From positions 558,001 to 622,000 of the forward strand of contig NZ_JANIET010000001.1 of assembly GCF_024506435.1 (NCBI RefSeq): DNA of 64,000 bases. Reading direction: 5' to 3'. Positions 1-11,476 of this stretch are shown in pieces (positions within the stretch are counted from its first letter, which is position 1; the number at the start of each line of letters is the position of its first letter). The translations under genes were made by a program, and so were the position numbers. The notes under the pieces are model-generated. The model was not told where the DNA came from. It saw nothing but the letters and a program-made list of their open reading frames with translations, and ran no database searches. The stretch comes from Pantoea trifolii (GTDB taxonomy: Bacteria; Pseudomonadota; Gammaproteobacteria; Enterobacterales; Enterobacteriaceae).

Positions 1-71
1 CGCGCCCTATTGTGAATATTTATCGCGCCGCCTGATGAACAAGAAAGGCACGCGCAGAAGCGGAGTTTTAT

Positions 72-383
72 ATGTACGCGGTTTTCCAAAGTGGTGGTAA
101 ACAACACCGAGTAAGCGAAGGTCAGACCGTTCGCCTGGAAAAGCTGGACATCGCAACCGGTGAAACCATTGAGTTTGACCAGGTTCTGATGATCGCAAAT
201 GGCGAAGACGTGAAAATCGGCGCGCCACTGGTTTCAGGCGGTGTGATCAAGGCAGAAGTTGTGGCTCACGGTCGTGGCGAGAAAATTAAAATCGTTAAGT
301 TTCGTCGTCGTAAACACTACCGTAAGCAAGCTGGTCACCGTCAGTGGTTCACAGATGTGAAAATCACTGTGATCGGCGCGTAA
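72..383 (+). CDS. rplU: 50S ribosomal protein L21
   Basis: Structural protein of the large ribosomal subunit that binds 23S rRNA. The 103-residue product has the full family length and typical beginning ([14 protein letters not shown]) and carries the basic [14 protein letters not shown] stretch near residues 77-90 that characterises L21. The ATG is preceded by GGAG with good spacing. It lies 15 nt upstream of rpmA, so the two form the usual rplU-rpmA operon. The promoter is probably partly outside the window, since only 71 bases precede the gene. Identification is close to certain from direct similarity to E. coli L21. Confidence 0.98.
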   Translation: MYAVFQSGGKQHRVSEGQTVRLEKLDIATGETIEFDQVLMIANGEDVKIGAPLVSGGVIKAEVVAHGRGEKIKIVKFRRRKHYRKQAGHRQWFTDVKITVIGA

Positions 384-395
384 GAGGAGATCTGA

Positions 396-656
<261 letters not shown>

Positions 657-698
657 GGTTGTCGTGCTGCAGACGTCTACCGTCTGAATACACGAATG

Positions 699-727
699 AA
701 AGGCCCCGCAGCTTTGCGGGGCTTTTT
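699..727 (+). terminator. Rho-independent terminator after rpmA
   Basis: An 8-bp GC-rich stem (GCCCCGCA/TGCGGGGC, loop GCTT) is followed by five T residues. It lies about 45 nt after the rpmA stop and separates the rplU-rpmA transcript from obgE. Confidence 0.9.
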
Positions 728-758
728 ACATTCTGCTACTGAGCTTGCTGGATAACAG

Positions 759-786
759 TTACGCTTTAGCACAGTTGTTGTACAAT
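759..786 (+). promoter_or_regulatory. Possible promoter for obgE
   Basis: A TACAAT -10-like hexamer (781-786) lies 16 nt after a weak TTACGC -35-like hexamer (759-764). It sits between the rpmA terminator and obgE, where a promoter is needed if the terminator is efficient. The -35 is poor, so this is tentative. Confidence 0.35.
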
Positions 787-893
787 TTATGTACTCCTGG
801 CTTTGCCAGTCTTGTATTATCCGCCGTCGGTCAGCGCAGAAGACCCTGGCGGACCCGTTTGCGGCCTGCAAGCTGCCGTGAACGACAGCGTGA

Positions 894-2081
<1,188 letters not shown>

Positions 2082-2087
2082 TCGCAC

Positions 2088-2117
2088 AAAAAAGCGGCCA
2101 GAAGGCCGCTTTTTTTA
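2088..2117. terminator. Bidirectional terminator between obgE and entH
   Basis: AGCGGCC/GGCCGCT stem with an AGAA loop, preceded by A residues and followed by seven T residues. The A and T runs on the two sides let it end both the obgE transcript and the convergent ent operon transcript. Confidence 0.9.
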
Positions 2118-2121
2118 TCTC

Positions 2122-2538
2122 TTAACCCAGCACCGCCACCGTCAATCTTGAGGTGCAGCACAGCTGATCGCGGGTATTACGAATCTCAATCTGCCAGCTT
2201 TGATTACGCGCACCAAGGTGTAGCGGGCGACAAATGCCACGCACTTCACCGCTGCTTACCGCGCGATGGTGGCTGGCACTCACCTCAATGCCCACCACGC
2301 TTTTGCCGTCTTCGATGCTGAGATAACCGGCGATCGATCCCATCGACTCCGCCAGTACCACCGAAGCACCGCCGTGCAGCAAGCCAAACGGCTGCTGCGT
2401 GCGGGCATCCACCGGCATGGTGGCTTCGAGATAATCTTCACCGATGGTGGTAAACACAATGCCAACGTGTGCCACCAGCGAGTTCTCACCCATCTTATTC
2501 AGCGTTTCAAGGTCGACCGATCGTTTCCAGATTGCCAT
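2122..2538 (-). CDS. entH: Proofreading thioesterase EntH
   Basis: Hotdog-fold thioesterase that removes wrongly loaded acyl groups from the aryl-carrier domain of EntB during enterobactin synthesis. The 138-residue product aligns along its length with E. coli EntH (YbdB). It has the catalytic-region motif [18 protein letters not shown] with the conserved Glu, and [13 protein letters not shown] further on. I chose the ATG at 2538, which gives the MAIWKR start; a GTG one codon upstream is also possible. It is the last gene of entCEBAH and starts 3 nt after the entA stop. It ends against the bidirectional terminator shared with obgE. Confidence 0.93.
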   Translation of the reverse strand: MAIWKRSVDLETLNKMGENSLVAHVGIVFTTIGEDYLEATMPVDARTQQPFGLLHGGASVVLAESMGSIAGYLSIEDGKSVVGIEVSASHHRAVSSGEVRGICRPLHLGARNQSWQIEIRNTRDQLCCTSRLTVAVLG

Positions 2539-2541
2539 CAC

Positions 2542-3300
2542 TTAGGATCCCAGCGTTGCGCCACCGTCGACCACAATATCCTGCAGTACCACGTGGCTGG
2601 CAAGATCCGAGGCGAGGAACATCACGTTAGCAACGATCTCCTGCGGTTTAGCGATCTTACGCAGCGGGATCCCCAGCTTGTACTGATCCGGAAAACCGTT
2701 AATCATCTCCTGCTCGGCTTCTGGCGTATGCCACAGGCTGCGTTGCATATCGGTATCGGTGGAACCTGGCGAGACGATATTGCAGCGCACGCCGAACGGC
2801 GCCATTTCCAAACCCACGGTCAGACACAAGCTGCGCAGTGCGGCCTTGGACGCGCCATAAGCGGACATCCCAAGACGTGGCGCATGTGCCGCATTTGACG
2901 CGATGGTGACAATCGCGCCCGCACGCTGCTGGCGAAACACCGGCAAGGTTTGCTGGAACATGTTGAACGCGCCGCCGGCATTCACCGCCAGACACGCTTG
3001 CCAATCTTCAAACGCCAGTTCATCGGTGCTGCCAATACGCAGGATGCCGGCACCGTTCACCAGCACATCCAGACGTGGCTGGTCCGCCAGCAAACGCTGA
3101 CAAACCGCTTTCACCTCGGCGGCGTTCGCGACATCCAATACCTGCGTGGTGAACGGATAGTCGGCTTGATCGAAACGCAGATCGAAGCCGATAACCTGCG
3201 CACCTGCCTGATGGAAGCTCAGCGCGGTGTGATAACCAATCCCTTTGCCCGCGCCGGTCACCCAGACAATCTTTCCGCTAAAGTCGAACGTCGCACTCAT
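2542..3300 (-). CDS. entA: 2,3-dihydro-2,3-dihydroxybenzoate dehydrogenase EntA
   Basis: Oxidises 2,3-dihydro-2,3-dihydroxybenzoate to 2,3-dihydroxybenzoate with NAD, the last step to the catechol precursor of enterobactin. It is a 252-residue short-chain dehydrogenase with the Rossmann motif TGAGKGIG (residues 15-22), NGAG, and the active-site SAYGASKAAL containing YxxxK. It overlaps the entB stop by four bases (ATGA), which indicates translational coupling. Cytoplasmic; likely acts with EntE and EntB. The gene neighbourhood makes the assignment specific rather than a generic SDR. Confidence 0.95.
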   Translation of the reverse strand: MSATFDFSGKIVWVTGAGKGIGYHTALSFHQAGAQVIGFDLRFDQADYPFTTQVLDVANAAEVKAVCQRLLADQPRLDVLVNGAGILRIGSTDELAFEDWQACLAVNAGGAFNMFQQTLPVFRQQRAGAIVTIASNAAHAPRLGMSAYGASKAALRSLCLTVGLEMAPFGVRCNIVSPGSTDTDMQRSLWHTPEAEQEMINGFPDQYKLGIPLRKIAKPQEIVANVMFLASDLASHVVLQDIVVDGGATLGS

Positions 3301-4151
3301 TTAGTCGGCACCCTTGATAACAGCGCCCACCAGCCATCGACGGTCGGATTTTTTGCCAGACTGACGAAGTCGATATCGCTGTGCACCTGACGCCAGCGCG
3401 CCGCTAGCGCCATTACGCGTACCGAATCCAGACCGTAATCGATTAGGTTCTCGTCATCTTCCGGCACATCGTCATCTTCCAGCAGCGGCAGAATCAGCGC
3501 ACGCAGATCGTCTTTGCTCAACGGCAGCGGCATCAGATCGGCGGTCATCACCACTTTACCGCTGCGACCCGCAGTGTAAGTCAGCGCCATCATGTGCTCT
3601 TCACGCGTGAAGTCGGCCAGCGCATCCGCCACCATGAACGGCTGGATGTTACGCATAAAGGCGTCAGTCGCGGTGGTCAGGCAGCCGATATGTGCGTACA
3701 CGCCGGTGATGATCAGCTGATCGCGGCCCATCTCCTGCAGGATCGATTGCAGCGGTGAGCGCACGAAGGCGCTGTAACGCCATTTGGTCAGAACCTGGTC
3801 GTCCTGATCCGGTGCCAGCGCATCAACGATCTTCTGCTGATCCGGATGTTTGTTCAGGCCCGGTCCCCACATGTCATTAAGCAACGCGCGATCGGCATCG
3901 CTCTGCTCGTTCGGCTGGGCGGTGTAGAACACCGGAATGCCCTGCGCTTTGCAGTAAGCACGCAGGCGAGCGATGTTTTCCACCACCTGATTAACCAGCG
4001 GGCTGTTTTCGCCCCAGAAATTGAGGAAATAAGCCTGCATATCATGAATCAGCAGCGCGGCGCGCTGAGGTTCCAACACCCACTTCACTTTATTGGTTGG
4101 CAGTTCAGTCGCTGCAGGCAGCGCGTAAGCGTTCAGTTTTGGAATAGCCAT
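3297..4151 (-). CDS. entB: Isochorismatase / aryl carrier protein EntB
   Basis: Bifunctional protein. Its N-terminal isochorismatase domain converts isochorismate to 2,3-dihydro-2,3-dihydroxybenzoate, and its C-terminal aryl-carrier domain holds 2,3-dihydroxybenzoate as a thioester for EntF. The 284-residue product shows LLIHDMQAYFLNFWG with Asp37 in the hydrolase domain and DYGLDSVRVMALAARW in the carrier domain, where Ser243 is the predicted phosphopantetheine site. Activation needs a phosphopantetheinyl transferase (EntD in E. coli), and none is encoded in this locus. It starts 18 nt after the entE stop. Confidence 0.96.
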   Translation of the reverse strand: MAIPKLNAYALPAATELPTNKVKWVLEPQRAALLIHDMQAYFLNFWGENSPLVNQVVENIARLRAYCKAQGIPVFYTAQPNEQSDADRALLNDMWGPGLNKHPDQQKIVDALAPDQDDQVLTKWRYSAFVRSPLQSILQEMGRDQLIITGVYAHIGCLTTATDAFMRNIQPFMVADALADFTREEHMMALTYTAGRSGKVVMTADLMPLPLSKDDLRALILPLLEDDDVPEDDENLIDYGLDSVRVMALAARWRQVHSDIDFVSLAKNPTVDGWWALLSRVPTK

Positions 4152-4169
4152 TACAATCTCCGGAACAGG

Positions 4170-5786
4170 TCAGGCTTGCGCTTGTTGATCGGCAAGCTGT
4201 TGGCGTAAACGTTTTTTATCCACCTTGCCGACAGGCGTCAGCGGCAGGGCATCTACGCAGGTAATACGGTCAGGTAATTTGAACTCGGCCACGCCCAGTT
4301 CGCGCAGGTGACGACGCAGCGCCACTGCTTTAATCGGTTGGCTGGCGACAATAAAGGCGCAGCTCTTTTCACCCATCAGTTCGTCGTTCATTGACACCAG
4401 CGCGGCGTGGATCACATCCGGATGGCGCTGCAGCAGGTTTTCGATCTCTTCTGCGGCGATCTTCTCGCCACCGCGATTGATCTGATCCTTTTCGCGCCCT
4501 TGCACGGTGATGTAGCCCTGAGCGTCGATCTCAATCAGATCGCCCGAACAGTAATACCCGTTGGCGTCGAAGCTGGCGGCGTTATGTTCCGGGCTCTTGT
4601 AGTAGCCTCGGAAGGTGTAAGGGCCGCGCGTCATCAGGCGGCCGATGGTGCCGGTTGGCAACGCGTTGCCATGTTCATCGGCGACCCACACTTCATCATC
4701 TTCAGAGATCGGGCGGCCTTGCGTGGTGAGAATGATGTTCTCATCGTCGCCAAAGCGGGTGTAGTTCACCAGACCTTCAGCCATGCCGAACACCTGCTGC
4801 AGCTGACAGCCAATTTCACGCTGAATACGTGCCGCCAGGGTTTCGCCCAGTTTGGCACCGCCCACCTGAATACGCTGCAGCGAGGCCAGCTGTGTATTGC
4901 TGCCCCATTCCTGAATCGCCTGTAACCACAAGCTCACCGCCGGCGGCACCAAACCGGTATCGGTGACCTGATGCTTCTCGATCAGCGGGAAGCAGAGCGT
5001 GGCGCTGGGATCGGCGGCCAGAATTACCTGACCACCGGCATAAAATACGCCGAGCGAGCCCGGTGAGCTCATCGCGAAGTTATGCGGTGCGGGCAGGGCG
5101 ATGAGATAGCGCGTATCGGCGGTCACCTGACAGATCTCATCACTGGCGCGAATGCTGTAGTAATAGTCGTTGTGGGTGCGCGGAATCAGCTTCGGCGTGC
5201 CGGTACTGCCGCCAGAGAGCTGGAAAAATGCCACTTCATCGGCGGCGGTTGGCGTGGCGACGAAATCTCCCGCAGCTTCCGCCATCAAGGATTCCAGCGT
5301 GTTTTCCGGCTGGTTGTCATTGCGCAGAATCACCTGCTGCAGAGAAGGCTGCGCATCGCATAGCGTGCTGATAAAGCTATCGTCAGCAAACAGCGCGTGA
5401 GTGCGATCGGCAATCAGCAGCTTAGGTTCGATCTGCGCCGCATAGGCGCTCAGCTCGGTACGCTGATGGCTGAACAGCGCAAATACCGACGCCACGCCGA
5501 GCTTAAACAGCGCAAATACCGTGACATAAAAATCAGCCACGTTGCCAAGCTGCACCAGCGCCGTATCGCCGTTTTGGAGGCCACGACGCTGCAGCGCGGC
5601 GGCCAGATTGCTGCTCAGCACATCCATTTCGCGATAGCTGATCTGACGATCGCCATCAATCACCGCGATGGCATCATTGTGCTGATGACGCACCAGAATG
5701 TCGGTCATCGGCACATCCAGCCAGTAACCTTTTTCACGGTAGCGCGCAGCCAGATCGTCCGGCCAGCGAGTATAGGGAATGCTCAT
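4170..5786 (-). CDS. entE: 2,3-dihydroxybenzoate-AMP ligase EntE
   Basis: Adenylates 2,3-dihydroxybenzoate and transfers it to the EntB carrier domain. The 538-residue protein begins [20 protein letters not shown], almost identical to E. coli EntE. It contains the AMP-binding P-loop [18 protein letters not shown] and the C-terminal [17 protein letters not shown] region with GEK, plus the catalytic lysine in TPVGKVDKK. The chosen ATG has an AAAGGAAAGAG ribosome site; an in-frame start 8 codons upstream lacks this and would overlap entC. The gap to entC is 10 nt. Confidence 0.96.
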   Translation of the reverse strand: MSIPYTRWPDDLAARYREKGYWLDVPMTDILVRHQHNDAIAVIDGDRQISYREMDVLSSNLAAALQRRGLQNGDTALVQLGNVADFYVTVFALFKLGVASVFALFSHQRTELSAYAAQIEPKLLIADRTHALFADDSFISTLCDAQPSLQQVILRNDNQPENTLESLMAEAAGDFVATPTAADEVAFFQLSGGSTGTPKLIPRTHNDYYYSIRASDEICQVTADTRYLIALPAPHNFAMSSPGSLGVFYAGGQVILAADPSATLCFPLIEKHQVTDTGLVPPAVSLWLQAIQEWGSNTQLASLQRIQVGGAKLGETLAARIQREIGCQLQQVFGMAEGLVNYTRFGDDENIILTTQGRPISEDDEVWVADEHGNALPTGTIGRLMTRGPYTFRGYYKSPEHNAASFDANGYYCSGDLIEIDAQGYITVQGREKDQINRGGEKIAAEEIENLLQRHPDVIHAALVSMNDELMGEKSCAFIVASQPIKAVALRRHLRELGVAEFKLPDRITCVDALPLTPVGKVDKKRLRQQLADQQAQA

Positions 5787-5796
5787 GCTCTTTCCT

Positions 5797-6978
5797 TTAT
5801 TGCAGTCCAAAGGCGCGCAACATGGTGTCCAGCTTCACGCCGGTTTCACGCCACTCTGATTCGGGTTGGGAGTCGGCGACAATGCCCGCGCCAGCAAACA
5901 GGCGTACGCGCGTACCCTGCACGGTGCCGCAGCGGATGGTGACCACCCATTCGCCATTGCCTTCGCTATCGCACCAGCCGACGATGCCGCCAAACAGTTG
6001 ACGATCAAAAGGTTCCAGCTGCTGAATGAGCTGCTGCGCGCGCTGATGCGGGAAGCCGCTCAGTGCTGGCGTTGGATGCAGCAGGCAGGCCAGCGACAGC
6101 GCATTTTCGCGCTCATCCTGCACTTCACCGTCAATTTGCGTGGCGAGATGCCACAGCGTGGCGGTGGTGATCAGCGATGGAATAGTTGGCACCGACAGCA
6201 AACGGCTGCGCGGCTGCAGGGTGTCGCGCATCGCATCGGTCACCAGTTTGTGCTCGTGACGATCTTTACCGGAGTCCATCAGCGTATCGCCTGCTGCACG
6301 ATCCTGTTGAGCATCGTCGTGATTACGCCGCGCCGAGCCCGCCAGCGGGCAAGAGCTAAAATCGCGCCCCTGTTTGCGCAGCATCAGCTCCGGACTGGCG
6401 CCAATCAGCGCACCGCCTTGCGGCAGCGGCAGATGGAAATGGTAGCTGTTGGGGTTCTGCGCAATCACGCGCTGCATCAGTGCGGCGGTATCAACCGGCT
6501 GTTCGGTGACGATATCCATCAGACGCGACAGCACCACTTTATCCAGATCGCCGCGCTGCGTGGCCGCCACCGAATCGGCCACCATGGTGGTAAATACGTC
6601 GTGGTCCGGTATCGCTGCGCGACGACGCACCTGCGGCAGATCGCTGACGTTTTGCGGCAGCGCGCTTTGCAGGTCGGCGCGGTTAAACGTCTGATAGGTT
6701 TCAGGAATAAACAGCGCAGCCGGTTGGCTGACGTCAAACGGGATCGCGCCGACCAGAATCGGATTGTCGATGCCCTGTTTTTTTGCCGCGGCAAAATGCT
6801 GACGCAGCTGTTGTTGGAAATCACCGTCCAGCGACGCGGCGTCTGCTACCGGCGCGGTAATGGTGGTATAGCATCCTTGCGTTGCCAAACTACGCCACGG
6901 CGAGGTAAAGAGGAAACCACGGCTTAGCGCGGAATAATCCTTCAGCCAGGCATTTTCAAACGTGGAAGATTCCACCAT
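5797..6978 (-). CDS. entC: Isochorismate synthase EntC
   Basis: First committed enzyme of enterobactin synthesis; isomerises chorismate to isochorismate with Mg2+. The product (393 residues from the chosen ATG) carries the chorismate-binding family motifs [38 protein letters not shown] and FDRELFGG-like [19 protein letters not shown]. The start at 6978 (MVESS) is preceded by AGGTGA at ideal spacing; a GTG three codons further up is less likely. It is the first gene of entCEBAH, transcribed leftward from a promoter region shared with fepB that holds a Fur-box-like palindrome. Confidence 0.95.
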   Translation of the reverse strand: MVESSTFENAWLKDYSALSRGFLFTSPWRSLATQGCYTTITAPVADAASLDGDFQQQLRQHFAAAKKQGIDNPILVGAIPFDVSQPAALFIPETYQTFNRADLQSALPQNVSDLPQVRRRAAIPDHDVFTTMVADSVAATQRGDLDKVVLSRLMDIVTEQPVDTAALMQRVIAQNPNSYHFHLPLPQGGALIGASPELMLRKQGRDFSSCPLAGSARRNHDDAQQDRAAGDTLMDSGKDRHEHKLVTDAMRDTLQPRSRLLSVPTIPSLITTATLWHLATQIDGEVQDERENALSLACLLHPTPALSGFPHQRAQQLIQQLEPFDRQLFGGIVGWCDSEGNGEWVVTIRCGTVQGTRVRLFAGAGIVADSQPESEWRETGVKLDTMLRAFGLQ

Positions 6979-7007
6979 AATTTTCACCTATAAATGATAA
7001 GATTATT

Positions 7008-7026
7008 AAGAATGATTATCATTTTT
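7008..7026. promoter_or_regulatory. Fur box in entC-fepB divergent promoter
   Basis: The 19-mer has the palindromic core AATGATTATCATT and agrees with the Fur consensus (GATAATGATAATCATTATC) at about 13 of 19 positions by my count. GAT/ATT-rich sequence at 6992-7010 (ATGATAAGATTATTA) looks like an overlapping second box. It lies between two divergent iron-uptake genes, as in E. coli. Repression by Fe-Fur is an inference. Confidence 0.8.
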
Positions 7027-7130
7027 ATTATGGGCCTGTAACCTACGTCGATTGGGCAAAGGTGTCAATCCATTCGCGGGATTTCAGCTGCGTTTAAACG
7101 TAATCAGGCGCTGACGCTAAGCAGGGCAAT

Positions 7131-8120
7131 ATGCTAAAAAGTGGACCAAAACTTATGAATAAATGCGGTTTTTGGGGCATTGCAGCCCTTATATGTGTTT
7201 TCCAGATTTTCACCAGCATCGCCCACGCTGAACAAGGTTGGCCGCGCACCGTGCAGGGCGCCAACGGGTCAATCACTCTTGATCACGCGCCGCAGCGCAT
7301 TGTCTCGACCAGCGTCACGCTGACCGGCTCGCTGCTGGCCATTGATGCACCGGTCATCGCGTCCGGCGCAACCGCACCAAACAGTCGTCTTGCCGACGAT
7401 CAGGGTTTCTTCCGTCAGTGGAGCGATGTTGCTAAAAAGCAGCATCTGCAACGTCTGTACATCGGTGAACCCAATGCCGAAGCGGTTGCTGCGCAAGCGC
7501 CGGATCTGATCATCGTCAGCGCTACCGGCAACGATTCTGCTATTAAACTCGCCGAACAGTTCTCGGCTATTGCACCGACGCTGGTGGTCAATTACGACGA
7601 CAAAAGCTGGCAGGATGTTGTGACGCTGTTAGGCCAGGCTTCAGGTCACGAAGCGCAGGCGGCGCAGCGCATTAAAGCTTTCGACGATCGCGAAGCGGCA
7701 CTGAAAAAAGCCATCACGCTGCCACCGCAACCGGTTTCCGCCATGGTGTGGAACGGTGGCGGGCGCGCGGTCAATCTGTGGACCACAGCCTCGGCGCAGG
7801 GCAAGCTGCTGGAACAACTTGGCTTCACCCTGGCAACGCCACCGGCGACGGTTGAGCAGGGCCACAGCATGGGGCAGCGCAAAGACATCATTCAACTGTC
7901 GGGTGAAAACGTTGCCAGCGGGCTGAACGGTAAAACCTTCCTGCTGTTTGCCGCTGACGATAAAACCACGCAATCGGTGTTAGGCAATCCGTTCCTTGCG
8001 CAAAACGCTGCCGTGCAGAACAAACAGGTGTACGAGCTGGGCGTCGATTCTTTCCGTCTCGATTACTACAGCGCCAGCAATCTGCTAGCGCGTCTGGAAA
8101 AGCTGTTCGTTAAATCATGA
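7131..8120 (+). CDS. fepB: Ferric enterobactin periplasmic binding protein FepB
   Basis: Periplasmic binding protein that hands ferric enterobactin from FepA to the FepDGC transporter. The product (329 residues) has a signal peptide ending near AHA, then the strongly conserved blocks [37 protein letters not shown] and [10 protein letters not shown]. The start is uncertain: ATG 7131 has AGGG nearby, while ATG 7155 (MNKCGFWG) would give a more typical 25-residue signal peptide. It is divergent from entC and its 3' end overlaps the convergent entS by 6 nt. Confidence 0.95.
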   Translation: MLKSGPKLMNKCGFWGIAALICVFQIFTSIAHAEQGWPRTVQGANGSITLDHAPQRIVSTSVTLTGSLLAIDAPVIASGATAPNSRLADDQGFFRQWSDVAKKQHLQRLYIGEPNAEAVAAQAPDLIIVSATGNDSAIKLAEQFSAIAPTLVVNYDDKSWQDVVTLLGQASGHEAQAAQRIKAFDDREAALKKAITLPPQPVSAMVWNGGGRAVNLWTTASAQGKLLEQLGFTLATPPATVEQGHSMGQRKDIIQLSGENVASGLNGKTFLLFAADDKTTQSVLGNPFLAQNAAVQNKQVYELGVDSFRLDYYSASNLLARLEKLFVKS

Positions 8121-9365
8121 TGCCTGTTCCGCCAGCTCCGGTGCTGGCGGATGGTAACGACGTAAACGGCCCATCACCAACCACATCGCTATGCCCAGTA
8201 GCGCCGCCGCAAAGCCAAACACGGCGGCGGCCTGCGGTGGCAGCAGCCATGAACCCATTGCGCCAATCACCGCCGCACCAATCGCATCGCCGGTCACGTT
8301 CTGCGCGGTCCACAAGCCGTTGATACGGCCTAACAGATGATCCGGCGTTAATGCCTGAATCATCGCGTACTGCACCAGACTGTTGATGGCGCTGAAGTAG
8401 CCGAAGGCGACTAAACAGGCGAGTGCCAGCGGCAGATTCGGCATCAGGCTAAACAAACCCAGCGCGATAAACGCCGCAATCGCGCTGCCGAGCACCAGCT
8501 GTCCGGGACGCGCGGCGTGTTTCAGTCTACCGCTGGTGAATGCGCCGATAGCCGCACCAAGCGGCACGGCAGCGTACATCAGGCCAAGCTGGTCCGCGCT
8601 TACTGACCAATGCGGCGCGAGGGATGGATAGAGCACGCGCACCGCGCTGGCCAGCGTCACTAATGCGCCAATCAGCGCCACCATGCCGACAATCGGGCTG
8701 GCGAAAAGAAACTGCACGCCAGCGGCGAGGGATTTCAGCGGATGTTCACGCGGCTGCGGCGGAGGCGGCAACGTCGGCAATTTCAGCAGCGTTAACACGG
8801 TAAGCAAAGTGCCGAAGGCGGCGAGGGCGTAGTTCCAGGTTATGCCGCCATGCGCAATCACCAGACCGGCAATCGCTGGCGATAAAATCGAGCCGAAGCG
8901 CACCGTCAACATGGTGATCGCGCCCGCCTGCATAATGTTTTCCCTGCCGACCAGCGCGGGCGTCGCCGCCAGCAGCGCGGTCACGCCAATCGCGCCGAAA
9001 AAGCCATCCCAGAAACCGAGCAGATAAACCGCGATCAAAGAGGGTTCTGGCAGCGCGGCGTTGGTGGCCAGCGCGATAAAACCTAAGCCGCAGGTGGATC
9101 GGGCAAACAGAATCAGCTTTTTGCGTTCATGGCGATCCGCCAATACGCCGCCGGTGAGCAGGCCGATAAACATGCCCGCAGCGGCCAGCGTCACCGCCAA
9201 TCCCACCAGCAGCGGTGAATTTGTCAGGTGCTGAATCTGCACCGGCACCGCCACGGCGAGCATGCCGAGTGCGACAATCGAGATAAAACGCGCGATAAAC
9301 ACCGCGCGAAAAGCCGGATGGGTTTTCAGCAGCGAGAGATCGATAAAGTGGGAAGATTTGTTCAT
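8115..9365 (-). CDS. entS: Enterobactin exporter EntS (MFS)
   Basis: Major-facilitator inner-membrane pump that exports newly made enterobactin. The 416 residues equal the E. coli EntS length. The protein starts [23 protein letters not shown] and shows repeated hydrophobic helices with the MFS loop [12 protein letters not shown] after the second helix. It is convergent with fepB and divergent from fepD; the 141-nt gap to fepD contains a strong Fur-box match that can serve both genes. Confidence 0.94.
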   Translation of the reverse strand: MNKSSHFIDLSLLKTHPAFRAVFIARFISIVALGMLAVAVPVQIQHLTNSPLLVGLAVTLAAAGMFIGLLTGGVLADRHERKKLILFARSTCGLGFIALATNAALPEPSLIAVYLLGFWDGFFGAIGVTALLAATPALVGRENIMQAGAITMLTVRFGSILSPAIAGLVIAHGGITWNYALAAFGTLLTVLTLLKLPTLPPPPQPREHPLKSLAAGVQFLFASPIVGMVALIGALVTLASAVRVLYPSLAPHWSVSADQLGLMYAAVPLGAAIGAFTSGRLKHAARPGQLVLGSAIAAFIALGLFSLMPNLPLALACLVAFGYFSAINSLVQYAMIQALTPDHLLGRINGLWTAQNVTGDAIGAAVIGAMGSWLLPPQAAAVFGFAAALLGIAMWLVMGRLRRYHPPAPELAEQAS

Positions 9366-9437
9366 GTGTTCGCCTTATTGCACCAATTTTCCTCATCGTC
9401 CGCGAGGCGAGTCATGGTAACATAGCTAAACGCGAGT

Positions 9438-9456
9438 AATAACGATAACCATTATC
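9438..9456. promoter_or_regulatory. Fur box in entS-fepD divergent promoter
   Basis: The 19-mer AATAACGATAACCATTATC matches the Fur consensus at 16 of 19 positions by my count, the best Fur-box candidate in the window. It lies about midway between the divergent starts of entS and fepD. Confidence 0.88.
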
Positions 9457-9506
9457 AAGTTACATCGCGCATGCGACGACGTTGAACAGTGAAGGTTTAG
9501 AACGCT

Positions 9507-10496
9507 ATGCGCCAGATTCGTGCATTAGCAGGCTCAGGGATTCTGCTCTTGCTCCTCATCGCGCTCAGCTTAATGCTGGGGGCAAAATCGATACCGCTTC
9601 CCGATGTTTATCATTCGCTTACCACCTCCTGTAACAGCGCGGAGTGCGTCATTGTGCGTGACGCGCGCCTGCCGCGTACGCTGGCCGGTTTGCTGGCGGG
9701 CGTGGCGCTGGGTCTCGCCGGTGCGTTAATGCAGAGCCTGACGCGCAATCCGCTGGCCGATCCCGGCATCCTTGGCGTTAACGCCGGAGCCGGTTTCGCG
9801 GTGGTGATTGGCATTGCGCTGTTCGGTGCGGACTCGCCGGTGGATTGGCTCGGCTTCGCCTTTGGCGGCGCGCTGCTGGCTTCAGTGCTGGTAGCGATGA
9901 CCGGCGCGATTGGCGGCGGGCGCGTTAATCCGGTGCGTCTGACGCTGGCCGGCGTAGCGCTGGGCGCGGTGCTGGATGGATTAACTTCTGGCCTGTCGCT
10001 GCTTAATCCTGACATCTACGATCATCTGCGCTTCTGGCACAGCGGCTCGCTGGATATTCGCACCTTCTCCACGCTGCGCACGCTGTTTCCGGCGGTGCTG
10101 ATCGGCAGCATGGTGGCCATTGCGCTGTCGCAGGCGCTGAACAGTTTGAGTATGGGCGGCGACATGGCGACCGCGCTCGGTACGCGGGTGGCGCGCACCC
10201 AACTGCTTGGCCTGCTGGCGATTGCGCTGCTGTGCGGCGCAGCCACGGCGGCGGTAGGCCCAATTGCGTTTGTTGGTTTGATGACACCGCACTTTGCTCG
10301 CTGGCTGGTGGGCAACGATCACCGCTGGATGCTGCCCGCCACCGCGCTGATCACGCCGATTCTGCTACTCGCCGCCGATATCCTTGGCCGCCTGCTGGTG
10401 GCGGGCGAGCTGCGGGTTTCCATCGTTACGGCGATGCTCGGTGCGCCGATGCTGATTGTACTGGTGCGCCGTAAATTGGGCCGGGGTGCACTATGA
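9507..10496 (+). CDS. fepD: Ferric enterobactin ABC permease FepD
   Basis: One of two inner-membrane permease subunits that move ferric enterobactin into the cytoplasm. The 329-residue FecCD-type protein has multiple transmembrane helices and the family signatures RLPRTLAGLLAGVALGLAGA, NPLADPGILGVNAGAG and GPIAFVGLMTPHFARWLVG. It overlaps the fepG start by four bases, so fepDGC is a tight operon. The direction and order match E. coli. Confidence 0.94.
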   Translation: MRQIRALAGSGILLLLLIALSLMLGAKSIPLPDVYHSLTTSCNSAECVIVRDARLPRTLAGLLAGVALGLAGALMQSLTRNPLADPGILGVNAGAGFAVVIGIALFGADSPVDWLGFAFGGALLASVLVAMTGAIGGGRVNPVRLTLAGVALGAVLDGLTSGLSLLNPDIYDHLRFWHSGSLDIRTFSTLRTLFPAVLIGSMVAIALSQALNSLSMGGDMATALGTRVARTQLLGLLAIALLCGAATAAVGPIAFVGLMTPHFARWLVGNDHRWMLPATALITPILLLAADILGRLLVAGELRVSIVTAMLGAPMLIVLVRRKLGRGAL

Positions 10497-11476
10497 CGCG
10501 TCGTGTCTGGCTTCATACGCTTTGGCTGCTGTGCGCCTGCGCTCTGCTGGCTTATCTGGCGATGACGCGCGGCGCATTGCAGATCAGCGGTGAACAGATC
10601 TGGCAAATTCTGCTTGGGCAGGGCGCCAGTAACGTCAAACTGATCGTGCTGGAGTGGCGTTTGCCGCGCGTGCTAATGGCGCTGTTGATTGGTGCCGCGT
10701 TAGGCATCAGCGGCGCGATTTTCCAGTCTCTGCTGCGTAATCCGCTCGGCAGCCCGGATATTCTCGGTTTCAACACCGGCGCATACAGCGGCGTGCTGGT
10801 GGCGCTGGTGCTGTTCAATCAAAGCGTCACGGCGATGACCGGCGCAGCGTTAATTGGCGGCATTGCCACGGCGGCGCTGGTCTATCTGTTTGCCTGGCGC
10901 AACGGCGTGGAAACCTTCCGCCTGATTATCGTCGGCATCAGCGTGCGAGCGCTGCTGATGGCGTTGAATTCATGGCTGATTATCAGCGCCTCGCTGGAGT
11001 CGGCGTTGAGTGCGGGCTTGTGGAGCGCCGGATCGCTTAACGGCATTACCTGGGCGAAAACGCCGCCGGTGATTGCGGTGCTGCTGCTGGCGTTACTGCT
11101 AATGGCGCTGCTGGCGCGGCGGATGCGGTTGCTGGAGATGGGTGACGACACCGCCTGCGCGCTCGGCGTACCGGTGGAGCGCAGCCGCATGTGGCTGATG
11201 CTGATTGGCGTAGTGCTCACGGCGGCGTCCACCGCGCTGGTCGGGCCGATTTCGTTTGTCGCGCTACTGGCGCCGCAGATTGCCCGTCGTCTCGGCGGCG
11301 GTGTCAAAGGTGCGTTGCCGCTGGCGGCACTGTGCGGCGCGCTGCTGCTGATAGCCGCAGACTTCGCCGCCCAGCATCTGTTCCTGCCTTATCAATTACC
11401 GGTTGGCGTGATTACCGTCATTCTCGGTGGACTTTATCTGATTGCTTTACTGGTGCGGGAGGCGCGACGCCAATGA
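10493..11476 (+). CDS. fepG: Ferric enterobactin ABC permease FepG
   Basis: Second FecCD-family permease subunit of the ferric enterobactin importer; forms a heterodimer with FepD and docks with FepB and FepC. The 327 residues include RLPRVLMALLIGAALGISGA, NPLGSPDILGFNTGAYSG and GPISFVALLAPQIARRLGG, each the counterpart of a FepD motif. Start and stop overlap fepD (ATGA) and fepC (ATGA). Confidence 0.94.
   Translation: MTRRVWLHTLWLLCACALLAYLAMTRGALQISGEQIWQILLGQGASNVKLIVLEWRLPRVLMALLIGAALGISGAIFQSLLRNPLGSPDILGFNTGAYSGVLVALVLFNQSVTAMTGAALIGGIATAALVYLFAWRNGVETFRLIIVGISVRALLMALNSWLIISASLESALSAGLWSAGSLNGITWAKTPPVIAVLLLALLLMALLARRMRLLEMGDDTACALGVPVERSRMWLMLIGVVLTAASTALVGPISFVALLAPQIARRLGGGVKGALPLAALCGALLLIAADFAAQHLFLPYQLPVGVITVILGGLYLIALLVREARRQ

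Noticed and set aside
5866..6927. Long open frame (353 codons) opposite entC
   Set aside because: It is entirely antisense to a well-conserved enzyme gene in GC-rich DNA. The product is rich in Arg, Gln and His with no domain, and there is no ribosome site.
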